Shown piece after piece: positions 46,601-58,866 of a stretch of DNA of 64,000 nt. The stretch spans positions 6,676,476-6,740,475 of the forward strand of contig CAJINV010000002.1 of NCBI GenBank assembly GCA_905178155.1. The letters run 5' to 3'. Position numbers and translations under genes: made by a program. The DNA comes from Amoebophrya sp. A120. Taxonomy: Eukaryota; Sar; Dinophyceae; Syndiniales; Amoebophryaceae. Under the pieces are notes generated by a model. It did not search any database. It worked only from the letters and a program-made list of their open reading frames with translations, and was not told the origin of the DNA. How positions within the stretch are numbered: position 1 is the stretch's first letter; each line of letters opens with the position of its first letter.

Positions 46601-49600
46601 CACAGGTCCCGGACCTGCCTTCCCTGCCGGAGAGGGCTCAACGAACAAGCACAGTCTCGATCACGGTATCTCCGCTGCGTCGAGCGAGCACCGAAGCGGC
46701 AGCGGCCGTGTCGGATCTTCTGGAACGAGCGGAATGGGGTCTTCAGTCAGTGGTAGTGGCGTTGGATCTTCTGTGAGCGGTAGTGGCATGCTTTCCTCGG
46801 CAACCACCAGTGGCGTGCAATCTGGAATGAGCGGGAGCTCCATGCAGCGATCTTCTATAACTACTAGCGGCGTCCAATCTGGAATGAGCGGAAGCACCAA
46901 CATGCGATCTTCTGCAACTACTAGCGGTGTGCAATCTGGAATGAGCGGAAGCACCATGCGATCTTCTGCAACTACTAGCGGCGTGCAGTCTGGAATGAGC
47001 GGAAGCAACATGCGATCTTCTGCAACTACTAGCGGCGTGCAATCTGGAATGAGCGGGAGTACCATGTCCATGCGATCTTCCGCAACTATCAGCGGGGTGC
47101 AATCTGGAATGAGTGGGAGCGGTATACAATCCACAATGAGTGGCAAAAGTGGAGGTATCCAGTCCTCCATGACCGGGAGTAGCATGCCATCTTCCGCGAG
47201 CGGTTCCAGTGGCATCCGATCTTCTAGGCGTACAGCAAGTGGCATGGAGTCTGGACCGATGAGTGACATGCGTTCTGGAGATAGGGCATCCAGTGGAACG
47301 TTCGGGGCGCAGTCTGCAGCCAGTAACCTGCCGCAGTCTGGGACCAGCAATCGAACCAGCGGAGGGGAGCAACCTGTGCAGAGCGGGATGTTGGGCTCAA
47401 CCACGTCTACCGCGCGGCTAAGCGGCGAATCGGGTCAGACTCAGAGCGGTCTGCAAAGTATTGCCCCAGGGTCTGATCGTCCAGGGTCTTTTGCAGTAGA
47501 TTCCTCCGCGACCATCGCTGAGGAGGCCCACAAGATCTTGAGTTCATCTTCAGGACGAAAAAAACAGATGCTCCGGAGGTCGAGCGACCGGCCTTCGCAG
47601 TCGACTGTGCAAAGCGAGGGCGCACCACCAGAAAACCGCACGGAGCAGATTTTCGGGAAACAGGAGCTGTCTCCGCGGGGCCAGATGCTGAGAGTGAAGC
47701 CCTCCGCGAGTGCCTCGGGATTGAGCATCACAAGTGGACAGAGTGGGGCCTATAACAGCCTTAAGTCATCCAGGGCCACAGGGGATGACAGCACAACGAA
47801 TAAGGGCAACCACAGTCCTCCAGGGCCGGCCCAGATGGACCTCCTCCAAGGCAGCTTACCGAATAAGCACCAAAAGGATCAGCTAGGTGCCTCGGCCGGC
47901 GGCGCGGGCGGTGCTCCTTTCATTTTCTCGTCCTCCTCCAGTGGCGCGAGCGACGCCCCGGCATTGACATCGAGCAGCGGCACGGGGCTCGGCGGCACAC
48001 AGCTGACCGGCAGCATGCCGTTCGGGACCGGGAGCACGGGGAGTCTCTCCGCCTCCTCCCGCAGGGCGCCCAGAGAAGGCGGATTTCAGAAGAACCAAGT
48101 GCCCGCCCGGCAGCACCTCGACCAGGCGGGGGTTGGCCCCGGGGGCGTGCGGTTCAGCCCGGTTTACAACTACCGGAACAACGTCCCCGCGGGGCCGGGC
48201 TACAACCAGTCGGGCATGCAGTTTCGCGGGGCGGACGTGGTGCAGGAGCAAAAGGACCCGAATTGGCTGCACAAGGACAAGCCGCAGCCGAAATTGGTGA
48301 ATTTCCAGCCCATGAACCCGGTGTACGGCGGGATAGGGAATCAAGAAACAACCCAGCAATTCCAGACCTTGGAGCACCTGCAGCCGCAGCACGGGGCGGC
48401 CAACTCGATTTACGGGGGCTTCAAGGAAAAAAACCGGCTCGATTTCTTCGACCGCCGCATCGGAGGGGTGGACGAATTCGGCATCGACCTGTACGCGCAA
48501 CAGCGCAAGATGGGGGACGGGGAGTACTTGGAGGTGGACCCCCTGCACGGCTCGCACCAGCAGAACTTCGTGGAGCGGGACCAGTTTGTGATGTACGAGC
48601 AGCAGGGCGCGACGGAGAAGTTCGCGCGGAACAAGGCGGGCACCGGGGCGGACTACCTGGCCGGGGACCATCAGCATCAGCAGATGGTGGCTCCGGGGCG
48701 GCAGGTGGAGCGCAAGTTGAAGCACATCGTGCCCGGGTCGGTGCCGCAGGAGAAGGACGTGCAGTACAAGCGTGGGCCGAACTACCGGATCCTGTCCAAG
48801 GGCGGAGACCAGGACTGGAACGCGTCGATGCGGCAGGGCGTACAGTTATCCTGTTGTTGAAAAACGTCTCTGTGAGGACCCCGACCCCGTAGTCAAGTTG
48901 TAGATGAGAATTCGAATTGTTGTTGCGCATGACAAATCCGGGCTCGTAGTGTAGTCGTGGTAGCGAGTGCAGCCGCATGGCAGGTAGATCATCTATATCA
49001 TGTTCCTAGCGTGACAAACACCGAGACGGGACTAGTGAACGCTCCTCAGGAGGCTACGCATGACGAGAAACTTTCAAGTCATGTCGATTTGCATGACCAT
49101 CACCATGACATAGATGGAGCGGGGGGGACGTTTTCCCTGTTGATAGCAGTTCAACCCGGCAGCGATGGACGCGAACCGCGTGGATTCCCCCCAGACTGTC
49201 GCCCAGGCAGGCGACTGGATGCGGGGGGACACGCCGTTGTACATGCCCGGGGAGAAAATGACGGAGTTTCTCACCGCGGATCAGGCGCGGCACCGAACCC
49301 GGTACCTCGACGCCGTGCAAAAGCAACACGCGAAGTGGGAGCTGCCCGAGCCGGATCTGAGCCTGGTTCCCCCAAACCAGCGCACCGCGGAGATGCAACG
49401 CCGCGAGCAAATGAAGAACTACGCGCCGAAGGTGAATGACGCCTTCGGGCTGCAGCAGCGGGTGCAGATGGCAAGAGAGCTTGGGCTGGACGAGGCGCCG
49501 GCCATGGCGACCGGGGTGAGCGGCGCGGCGGGCAGCGTGGCCATTCCTCCCTACTACACCACCCCGCGGCTCGGGACAGCAGCACGCCCGGTACCTGTTG

Positions 49601-52600
49601 GGAGCGGAAGTGCAGCTGCGCCGATGTCGGTCCAGAGCGGAATGTCAAGTGGCCCTCGCGTCGCTGGAGTTGGGAGCACCGTGGTGCAACCGGCAGAGAG
49701 CATCATCGACCAGCACCAAGAGCAGGCGAGGGCGATGGGAAGATCCGGCAGCGGTCCGCCACCCCCCATGGTCACCGGCTCGATGAACATGGGCGGCGCG
49801 ACCGCCAGTGGGACCAAAATGAGCACCCGGCTCGGCGTGGCTTCTCTGAGCCCAAGTCTGTCGCAGCAGACGGGCAGCGGGAAGGGCAAGCAGAAGCAGA
49901 GATACCCCGACTTTCCCGCGAACACGTACCAAACAACCAACCTCTCCCCTGGCGCGATGGCGCAGGTGCCGACGTACGTGCCCGCGCGCCCGAAAATGAC
50001 GTATGAGCAAAAAGACTTCAAGTGGGGCATGAACGCGACCTACGCCCAGCAAATGACCGCGCAGGGGTACAGCGGAACATTAAACGCGCCCGACCGGCCG
50101 GATTTGGGGATTAAGGATCCGAGACTGAACGCAAAGGTCCTGGAATACCTCGCCCGGGACGACAACGAAGTGAATTTATCGGAAAGGCTCCAGACCGTGG
50201 TTGCGCAGAACCAGATCATCCGGCAACTCGGGGTGATCCCGCTGGAGTTCGACTCCCTGGACGCGCTGCACCCGCGCAACTTAGAGGTGATGAAGCAGAC
50301 CATCTACCCCACCATGGCGAACGACCACATGGCGGTCGCCTGGATGGAGCGCGGGCACGTGCAGCGGCGGGGGATCTTCGACAACCGCATGGACCACGAG
50401 GCGGATGAGTACACTACGCATGTCGATGACGAGGAGATCCAGAAGATGCTGCGGGAGATCATCCAGCCCGGGCACCGGGGGAGCTTCCACGACCGGTTGG
50501 ATGAGCGGCAGCTGCACTTGAACACAACGAAGGAGAATTTGAATCCCTACTTGTTAGCTCGTCCGATCACGACGGACGGGCGGTTGAAGTCCGCTCCGAT
50601 CCGGAACAAGCAGTTGGAGAAGATCATCGCGGAATGCGAGGCGGAGCTGATCAACATCGAGCACGACATCCCGGAGATTCCGTCTTTCGTCGAAACCTAC
50701 AAGTACGGGGAAGTCGAGGGCTTCCGGCTCGGCGACATGGAGAGCCTGTTCCACGGGGTGCAGGACGACCCCGCGATCGAGAAGGAGAACCGGCTCCGGT
50801 GGCTCAGTCCGTCCTCCGGCCGCGTGCGGGCCGGGTCCTTCGAGGCGATCATGCACGAGCTGAAAATGTCGGATAAAATGGACATGGCCGCGGTGAAGCG
50901 GGGCGAGCGGGAAACGAGCAGGAGTTACACGTCGCGAAAGCTGGAGGCGATCGCGAAAGTCCCGGGATTTAACGACGAGTACGATGCGCTGCAAATGTTT
51001 CCGGAGTTCACCGAGGCGATGGAAACGGGGAAGACCATTTTGGAGGAGCAAGCGGAAGTGTACAGGCAACGGGAGCAGGAGGCCATGGACGCCTATCGCC
51101 GGAAAAAAATGGAGGGTGGAAAGGTGACTAACGTGAGCAGCGCAGTCGTGAGTGGACAACTACAGGCGGCGGAAGGGGAGGACAACATGGCTTCGATGGC
51201 ATCAGGGATGTCCTCGACGGGTTCAGCAGCAGCGCGAGCTTCCACAGCGTCCACTGGGAGTAGTGCCGCGGGTCAAGAAGCTCCTGCTGCACCTCCGCGG
51301 AAACCAACGCAGAACAATTTAAGCGGTGCTATGGGCGAGGGAATGAGCCTTGGCCCGCAGGTTGCGTTGTTTTACGACGAGGACGACGAACGGCCGTCTC
51401 GCGGCCGGTCGGACATCTTGGGCTCCGCGGGGATTGTTGATGACGACGTGGCGGGCGCAGCCAACATGGTCAGCATGTTCACCGGGGACGACGACGACCC
51501 GGCCGGACACAAGATGGCCGCCAATTATGTTGACGCCACGCAGGAGCGACCGGTGATACAGCGCCCGACGGCGATACCGCCGAACGCCGTGGGGGGTGTG
51601 GGGGAAGTCATGATGAACCCGAATGCGCCCGCCCCGAGATCATTATACAGCGAGGGCAACCAGCAGCCCCCGAGTTCCACACATGCGCACTACCCGGGCA
51701 GCAAAGTTTCTGGAAATAGTAGAATAGGAAGCGGTCAAAATACTAAAGGCCCTTCATCGAAAAAGGCAACGGAACCCTACGCGGGCAGCAAAGTGTACTC
51801 GCAGCACCGCGACTCGTTCGCGAAACGGCAGCAGCGGGACCGCGACACGTCGTTGCGGCATTTGAGCCGGGACGAAAATGTGTTGGACGCGACGAACAAC
51901 AACAGTTCGCTCGACCGGGTGGGGAGAAACGACGCGACGTACCTGAAAGGGTTGGACCCGTACACGAAGGGCAAGCTGTTCGGGAACGAACAATCGATCG
52001 GCTCGCGCGCGGGTCTGGGCTGGAAGGATTTGCAACCGAACGCGCGCAAGAGGGACCGGGACCTCGACCGATTGGAGAACGAGATCCAGAAATCGATCTG
52101 GAACGCGTCTTTGAAAGTGGAAGACTTGGAAGCGAAGGACGACGCGGTCCCGGACAGCTTTCAGGAGCAGGTGCCGCAGTCGAAGCGCGCGTTCGCGGCT
52201 TTTCTGGAGCGGTTCTGGCAGTTGGCATGCACCACAAATTACCACCTGGAATTGCGAGTAAATCTGTTGAAGCAGATTGTCGCCAAGGAAGCGAGGTACG
52301 AAACGTTAACCAGGGAAGAACTGGAACTACTGGACTGCAACAAGCCTGAGGAGGTTTTCGGCTTCTTCGAGAGCTCGATGCACACAGGGCAAAGAACCCG
52401 CGCACGGCATTTTGAGGGCCTGACGCGGCGCGCGAGACGGAATTTGGAGGAGGAACACGTCTCCGTCGCGGCGATGGACTACAACGACATCATGGATGAG
52501 AAGTTGAACCTCGAGCAGGAAATGAAGCAGCTGGTCGAGCAAAACGAGCAATTGGTCGCGTTGGAGAAGCACGAGCGCCGGCTGATGGAGCAGGACATGC

Positions 52601-55346
52601 GGGAAATGCTGCACCAGACGCTGGTCTGGTGGGACACGTATAAACTGCAAAAGCATCGCACTCGTATAAATGCATATACAAATACTCTCAGCGTCAGAAA
52701 TAAAATTTGTAATGCGGATTTACCATACGAAAATGCATGACTGCAATACGAGTGCGATACTTTTGCACAGGATAACACGTTGCGCAACCGGATTCTGGCC
52801 AAAGAGGAGGAGAACAGCACCATCTTGGAGCAGGAAGTGCACCGGTTGCGGTTCCTATCCACAGTAAATTTCCCGTACACGTACAAATTCGGAATCTGCA
52901 TGACAAAACTTGGGCTCTGCAAGGTAGCGAAACTTGTCATGCATTTTGTATGCCCATGTACAGGAAATTTACATTGCATAGCTCCAGTTCGAGGACTACG
53001 CGAGCCACGAGGGCCGGTTCCGGGAGGAGTACGCCGCGTACCTGCGGGACCGGTCCGGCGTCGCGAAGGACCTGCAGCACATGCTGGGCTTGTGCACGGT
53101 TTCCGAGGCCGCCACGATCCGGAAGGAAACGAAGATGGTGCGGCAGAAAACGCATCTGCTGGAGATCTTGCTCGACGCGCTGGAGGAGATCCGGTCGGTG
53201 AGATCGATGTACTACAACTTGGAACATTTCAGCAAACTGCCGGAATACTGGCGCGGCCAGGAAAACGCGGTGGGCGTCGACGCGCACAAACACGACAAAG
53301 ACGTGGGCTTCTACGAAAACACGGTGGACAAGCTGATCAACCGGTACAAGCCGTGGGAATTGGAGCGGGACAAACACCGGCGGCCCGGGGATGTTGCGCA
53401 CAAGACCTCCGATTTCGTCTCCGCGGGGCAGGAGGTGGCGAGCCGGGTGTTGGAGAAGATCAACGACAAGGCGGGGATCACGAATAACACCAAGGGCGCG
53501 AGGTACAAGTCGGCCCGACAGTCGATTGAGAAGCAAATCAGCGACTTGGCAACCGTGTTCTACAACATGCGGCACCGGATTTTTTCGGAGGACTTTGACA
53601 TTGCGCGGTGCGCCTACAAGGCGGGTTTAGCCGCCGCCAAGGCCCTGCCAATCATTGAGTCTCCGGTGCCGTTGTCGGTGCACCAAATACGACGAGAGCA
53701 GAAAAGCTTAATGGAGTTGCTGGACAACTACACGGCAGTGGAGCACTTGTATGAAATTCTAGTTCTTTCTGATGAATTTAGCTTTGCGACATCGGTTTGA
53801 TGATGTTTGTGATTCAGTTCTTGAACGAATCTTGGGATTAGGTTTTCCACGTCGCTACGGCGTTTTTCATGAAGCAGTCACGTGTTGTACTTAACAGGAC
53901 TAGCTGCCTTTCTCAGATGCATCCGTACAGTGGTACAGTTCTTTTTCGTCCTCTCTTCTCCACAGGTACAGCTCGGACCCGGCGATATCGCAGAACTTTC
54001 CGAAAGTGCTCAAGTGCCGCCTCGAGCTGCTCCGCCGCTGTTTGGACACGATCGGCGGCGGCGACGTCGACCGTCTCGCCTCCGGAATCCCGTTGCACAT
54101 CCGCGCGATCACCATGGGCGCGCAGGACAAGGACATGGGTGAGCTCGGGAAGAGGGGCGAGAAAGTGCCCTTGGACAACTCGAAAACCGGGCAACCCGGC
54201 TCCGACATGTGGAAATCGCCCGGTCTCGACGAGGCGGATGATTGGAGCCAGTCGAAGAATCCGTACCTGCAGAACTTGAAAGAAGTTCCCCGCGACGTGC
54301 TCTGGGGCGGCCCGGTGAAACGGCCGAAGCCCAAGGACTACCAGGCGAAGGCCAAACCGAAGGCGAAGCGCCGGAGGAAGCCCAAGCACCACTTCGGCGG
54401 CGGCGACGACCCGTCGAGCGAAGGCGATGGCAGCAGCAGCAGTAGTTCTAGTGCCAGTAGCAGCACTGCCTCCGAATCCTCCTCGTCCTCGGAGGATTCC
54501 TCGGAGGAGGAACAATCCGAAGTGCAGAGTTCCGTGCGGCAGAGCTCCCAGCGCGACGGCAAAAAACCGAAGAAGCGGGCTCAGTCGAAGAACGGGCCGA
54601 GTACGAAGAACATCGTCAGCAACAGCGCTATCGAGGGCTCAGTGCGCCAGAGCTCGCGGAAATCCGACAAGGGCGGGAAGCGTGGTAAGGACAAGGTCAA
54701 AATCAAGGCCGGCGCACACAAGGACGAGAAATCAAACATCAAGTCCGGCGGCAGCTCGGAAAGTTCATCGTCCAGCGACAGTGAGTCCTCCTCCGGGCAG
54801 CGCCCCTCCGGGGCGACGGCGAAGGCGAAAGCCAAGCCGAGAGCGAAGTCGCGGACGTCAGCCAACATCATGTCGAACGACAAGCCGGGTGGACAACGCG
54901 GGGGAGGCGCGAAAGGCGCGACGGACCGGATCTCGTTCGTGCCGCGCCCCTCCGCGGCATCAGAAGTCGATGCGGTGGACAGCGACCTGCCACAGATTCC
55001 GAGCATGACCGGGTCCATGATGGGGTCCGCGACGGAGGACATTCCCGTCGCCGGACCGGGCCGAGGGAAAGAATTCAAGTCGGGCGTGGCCATGCCGGAC
55101 AAAAACTCCCCGCTCGGGCGGCTGAGCGGCCGCACCACCGGGCAGAGCGTCGTCACCGCGGGATCGCCGAGCCAGCGGTCCATTCCGGAGTCGGCGATTC
55201 GGGCGTCCAGCAGCTCGAGTTCGTCCTCCTCCACCAGCGGCGCGAGCCAAAGCAAGAGCGCCGGACCCTCGGTAGGTGGGGGCGTCGGGGGAAGTGGAAG
55301 CGGGAGTGGCAGCGGAAGCGGAAGTGGGAGCAGTAGTGACTCGTGA
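43671..55346 (+). CDS. Giant Ser/Gly-rich, coiled-coil protein of about 3630 residues
   Basis: Five exons are modelled: 43671-48839, 49150-52638, 52780-52863, 52982-53748 and 53966-55346. They total 10890 nt (3629 aa); using target-duplication cuts for introns 1 and 3 gives 3627 aa, also in frame. The first ~1700 residues are largely disordered, rich in Ser, Gln, Gly and Arg, with a tandem MRSSATTSGVQSGMSGST-type repeat at ~1040-1150. Residues ~1750-2700 hold charged, likely folded blocks (GDWMRGDTPLYMPGEKMTEF onward). Around 2820-3000 a long helical coiled coil (LEQEMKQLVEQNEQLVALE) spans the third exon. The C-terminus is Ser/Asp/Glu- then Lys-rich, with runs such as SSSSSSSASSS, ending in SGSGSGSGS. 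No membrane segment is visible. A cytoskeletal or cortical scaffold is a guess; no family is recognised. Confidence 0.75.
46787..47115 (+). repeat. In-frame coding repeat (MRSSATTSGVQSGMSGST units)
   Basis: About six copies of a 51-63-base unit, built on CGATCTTCTGCAACTACTAG plus GGCGTGCAATCTGGAATGAG, are arranged head to tail within the giant gene. Unit lengths stay multiples of three. Flanking sequence contains shorter SGSGVGSSVS-type relatives on both sides. Confidence 0.9.
48847..49145 (+). mobile_element. Introner element, family F
   Basis: A 299-bp element starts TATCCTGTTGTTGAAAAACG and ends GACGTTTTCCCTGTTGATA. The inverted ends are imperfect, best in AAAACGTC/GACGTTTT. Flanks are ACAGT (48842-48846) and GCAGT (49146-49150), a duplication with one transition. 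Excision by one duplication gives MRQGVQFNPAAMDA; the overlapping GT-AG intron 48840-49149 gives MRQGFNPAAMDA. Both are in frame. It contains the shared GCATGACAAATCC motif. Confidence 0.68.
52639..52774 (-). mobile_element. Introner element, family A, copy 4, inverted orientation
   Basis: A 136-bp element starts TATAAACTGCAAAAGCATCG and ends CGATACTTTTGCACAGGATA, flanked by ACACG (52634-52638 and 52775-52779). Its reverse complement begins TATCCTGTGCAAAAGTATCG and matches the other family A copies, so it is inverted relative to the host gene. Excision joins LVWWDT to LRNRILAKEEEN in frame, continuing a coiled coil. The GT-AG alternative breaks the frame. Confidence 0.87.
52856..52980 (+). 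mobile_element. Introner element, family D
   Basis: A 125-bp element starts TATCCACAGTAAATTTCC and ends GGAAATTTACATTGCATA, with flanks GTTCC (52851-52855) and GCTCC (52981-52985), one transition. Excision by one duplication gives RLRFQFEDYASHEG. The internal GT-AG intron 52864-52981 gives RLRFLSTLQFEDYASHEG. Both keep the frame and differ by four codons. It contains TGCATGACAAAA and its inverse TTGTCATGCA. Confidence 0.8.
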
Positions 55347-56556
55347 GGGCGATGAAAAAAATTTTAAGAAATTATATATGTGTTTCCAGAAATTTTGTAG
55401 CAGCGCCAGAAAGTTGAAACACGTATTACTCCAGAGAACTTTAGTTTGTTAGATAGCATACGTATTGCAGGTATTCACTTCTACGGTTTCCAAAAAGATT
55501 CTCATGACTTTTCTTCTATCTTCCTTGTACGAGCGTGTAAAATTAAATTCCAACCAACCATGCAGTTATCATCGTGTACATCGTCTGTGCTCACTTTTAT
55601 CGAAAAATTCTTCACTGAGAAACAAACCCAGAAATGACATGATCCTGCTCATTGTACAGTGATTGAATGAAAGCTTACTGCTCTATCTAATCATCATCCT
55701 ATATCGAAGATCCTTGTCGTCGTGTAACTACTCGTCCTAATGTTTCCGACGTAACGAACAAAACGTGGGGTAGACAGACCCCGCATTTCTGTGCTTCCTA
55801 GAAATGATAAAACGTATTTGTTTCTGTTTGCACATGATCTTATTTGTACACAACCTAACGAACAAGTACAAGACGACTGAACACCGATTGTTCGTGCCGC
55901 ACCCTGCATTCCTCTGAAATTTCTTCGTGTTCACCAGTACCACGTCTAGGACGCTGTCGGGATGCTTGTATTTTATTCCTTCATTCAGGGAAGTCACGTT
56001 CGTTGGCTCCGTCGTGAACTGAAGGATGACTTGAAAAATCGGTCGCGTCCTCGGCGTGGTCGCGGGCATGACAAGATGGGAAACCAAAACGGAGATCTTG
56101 ACAACACAACCCAGAGTAAGTTTTGTCGATCAGGACGATTTTGTTTGGCTTCTCGTGCTAGTGATGACAAATTGTCATCTGAATTTATTTTGCTGCTGTA
56201 CTGCTACTTGCTGTTGCTACCACGTCCACGTAGATTTTCTCTCGTGTCTTGGCAGCAGCTTGTTGTTGTTCGTGCCAATGAAAGAAATGCTACTACTAAC
56301 TTGCGAGGTCGAAGATGAAGATCTAGGCGCTCAGATGAAGCGAGTTTCATTTTCTCTCGCGATCTAGTACTTCATTATCGTTTGCCATTTCTGAGGCGAT
56401 CTGGATCTTGATCTGCATACTGTAAGTATTCTCAAGTTGTACAGATCTAACTTTGCCAAGTAGCTCGGTCGGGAACTACTTTCACAGTCGAGGATATCGG
56501 TATACTTTTGTGTCTTATTCCTTTTTGAATCTCGAGCCTCGAAGAACAGCAAGCCC
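55347..56556. other. Intergenic region, no gene seen
   Basis: About 1.2 kb with short overlapping frames. A 118-codon frame at 55962-56318 begins with ATG but lacks any motif. No RNA gene, repeat array or introner was recognised. Confidence 0.5.
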
Positions 56557-58866
56557 ATGTCGTCATCGCCGGCAATTGTTGCAGAGTTGATGTCACATTT
56601 CTTATTCTTGCCACTACATTTCTTGAAGTGGCCGCGGCTGCGCTCCCTGCCCGCACATCTCATGGTCTGGACAATGGGAACGACGCTTGCGGCGTTACTC
56701 TTCGTTTGCGGGGGCGAAAATGTGCAGGAGGTGAAGGCCAACGAGGAGCATGCGCTTGCGTTCCACCAAGGTGGTACGTCGAGAGGGCATACGCTGGCAG
56801 ATGAAGATCACAGCCCACTGGCGGCGCTGCAACGGCCCGGAGGCGAACAGTCCTCGCAGCTGCTTTCCGACCGCGTTCCTGCGCTCTCCAAAGGTAGTAG
56901 CGAGGAGCAGAACGAGGTGCGGACGCCGGAAGACGATGTCGTGGCGCCAGCATATTTCGAGCACGAAACACTGCGACCACCGCTGTTCGAGGGCGCGCAG
57001 TTTGATACAGCGGAAGAGTTTCTGCAGAGCAATGCAGAAGTACAGTATGCGTCTGAAGGGTGGTCGGCTACGCGGGTCGGGAACGAGGAGCAACAGGAAC
57101 GCCGACAGACGAGAACTCCCTCTACCTCCCCCACCAACGAAAACGACATCGAGGATCTGGGTAGAGACTTTGTGGACCACAAGCAGCAGGAGTGGCTTCA
57201 GATTGGAGGATATGCCGCAGCAAAAAAGAGAAGCAGAGCCGCGGATGCCACTGCCATGGGAGGGCCGAGTGAGGACCTACGACTTCCGATGGAGCAGCAA
57301 ATTTTCCAGATGCAGCAGGAGATGGCAATGCTCCGGGCGGAGATGCAGCAGAAGATTGCAATGCTCGAGGCGAACGCCACTGCCTGCATGAACAACGTGA
57401 CCGACCTTGTGAGCGCGAGCACAGATATTCGCCACGCCGGGGCGGTCGTGGAGGAGGCTAGTGGACTGCTTTTGGCGCAGATGTTTACTGTGTGGTGGGT
57501 GGATTACACTGGCGCTGTGGTGTACCTCCTTTCCGGGTTCGCGGCTTTGCTCATTGTCGTCGCACTGCCGGTTCGCTTGGTCTTTTTTCCCAGGGAATAC
57601 AGCCAACAAGAGGAAGTAGAATCGGAGGGCGGCGGGGATGTCACTCCGGAACCAGAGCAGGGGGCAACCGCCGTGGCAGATGGTGACCAAGCAGACCTTG
57701 TTTCGGCCGACCGCCCGAAACCACCGCCGGCGAAGCCGGAGAAGTACTGGCTGCTTCCCTGGGATTTCGCCAGGAAAGGAACTTTGTCAAGTGTATGTCA
57801 GCGAGGGGACAGCACGGAGGGCAAGATTTTCACCACAGGTCTAGTGATAGCCGAAATTTGTGCACTGCTCTCGCGCTACACACTGATCGTGTACGATCGC
57901 AGCTGTGCGGGCTTTGCTACCGTGGTGGATCAAGAACTGGACAGTATAGGCACCGAGCGATCTATCGATCTGGCGCTTCGTGTGGTTTGGCTGATCCTTC
58001 CGCCTCTCCTCATGATCATCACGGCTGCGGTGCCGGGCAACAGTTTCAAGGTGAAGGGTCTGGACGCAGCTCCGACGACGACGGCAGGCAATGCAGCAGG
58101 TCCGGGAGGTAGCGCCACCCGAAATCGTGTGACGGCGATCCACGAGGACGATACTCGGATATGGTCGCAGGCACTGCATCGAAGTGTTTTGGCCGCAGTT
58201 GGGCTGCGGTTAATTTTTGAAACGCGGCAGTTGTTCCGCGAGCCTCTCGACGTCTCCGGCGTACTGTTTGGGGTGTCGGATTCGTTGGACCTGGACGAGC
58301 AACACGACCTACATTTTTGGGTGGATCTTTCCGATCAGCGAGTCGCGGCCCGATGCGGCAGCGACGCTCATCGGGCAGCCTGGGCGCAGGCCTATCGCGG
58401 CTATTACTTGGGCCGAGTGGTGTGGCTCTTTCTCGGGTGGGCCTTTTCACTACTATTCCTTGCCCTAAGCCTTGCGTGCGCATTGCAATATCGACACGCC
58501 GAGGACCGTTCAGCCAAAGACCGGGACCGTCTGCACGCTGCGGCCTATCTCGAAGACGTTCGCTTGGTTCCGCAATCGGCGAGCCTGATTCTTCCGCGGC
58601 TCTCGTTTGCAGCCGAAATTCTTGCCATGCTCACTGTGCAAGCGCTACCCTTCTGGCCCGTTCTTCTGAAGGTAATGCGGCATGGGCAAGGTGCTACTTG
58701 GAACCCGCCACTGACACCCCTCGATGTTTTGCTTAGAGTATCGTTTGAGCACTTGTCGTGGAGGCAGAATCTATCACAATGCGGGCATTACTTTGATACG
58801 GACAAGGACTGTGGCAACGATATGTTGACGGCACAGTTGTGGTTTTCACAACCTCCGGTTAGATAG
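56557..58866 (+). CDS. Unrecognised multi-pass membrane protein (769 aa)
   Basis: One uninterrupted frame runs from ATG 56557 to TAG 58864-58866. A hydrophobic N-terminal segment (VWTMGTTLAALLFVCGG, ~37-53) is a probable signal or anchor. It is followed by an acidic, low-complexity region and a Met/Gln-rich coiled coil at ~247-275 (EQQIFQMQQEMAMLRAEMQQ). Membrane segments follow at about 316-345 (GAVVYLLSGFAALLIVVALP), 473-495 (VVWLILPPLLMIITAAVPG), 622-645 (VVWLFLGWAFSLLFLALSLA) and 686-704. Between the first two lies an Arg/Pro-rich loop with KYWLLPWDFARKGTLSSV. No family is recognised; a transporter or receptor role cannot be asserted. It sits 437 bases upstream of the NRF-6-like gene on the same strand. 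Confidence 0.72.
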   Translation: MSSSPAIVAELMSHFLFLPLHFLKWPRLRSLPAHLMVWTMGTTLAALLFVCGGENVQEVKANEEHALAFHQGGTSRGHTLADEDHSPLAALQRPGGEQSSQLLSDRVPALSKGSSEEQNEVRTPEDDVVAPAYFEHETLRPPLFEGAQFDTAEEFLQSNAEVQYASEGWSATRVGNEEQQERRQTRTPSTSPTNENDIEDLGRDFVDHKQQEWLQIGGYAAAKKRSRAADATAMGGPSEDLRLPMEQQIFQMQQEMAMLRAEMQQKIAMLEANATACMNNVTDLVSASTDIRHAGAVVEEASGLLLAQMFTVWWVDYTGAVVYLLSGFAALLIVVALPVRLVFFPREYSQQEEVESEGGGDVTPEPEQGATAVADGDQADLVSADRPKPPPAKPEKYWLLPWDFARKGTLSSVCQRGDSTEGKIFTTGLVIAEICALLSRYTLIVYDRSCAGFATVVDQELDSIGTERSIDLALRVVWLILPPLLMIITAAVPGNSFKVKGLDAAPTTTAGNAAGPGGSATRNRVTAIHEDDTRIWSQALHRSVLAAVGLRLIFETRQLFREPLDVSGVLFGVSDSLDLDEQHDLHFWVDLSDQRVAARCGSDAHRAAWAQAYRGYYLGRVVWLFLGWAFSLLFLALSLACALQYRHAEDRSAKDRDRLHAAAYLEDVRLVPQSASLILPRLSFAAEILAMLTVQALPFWPVLLKVMRHGQGATWNPPLTPLDVLLRVSFEHLSWRQNLSQCGHYFDTDKDCGNDMLTAQLWFSQPPVR

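Noticed and set aside
55962-56318. 118-codon + strand frame upstream of the multi-pass membrane protein
   Set aside because: Low-quality composition with no motif; likely untranslated leader.
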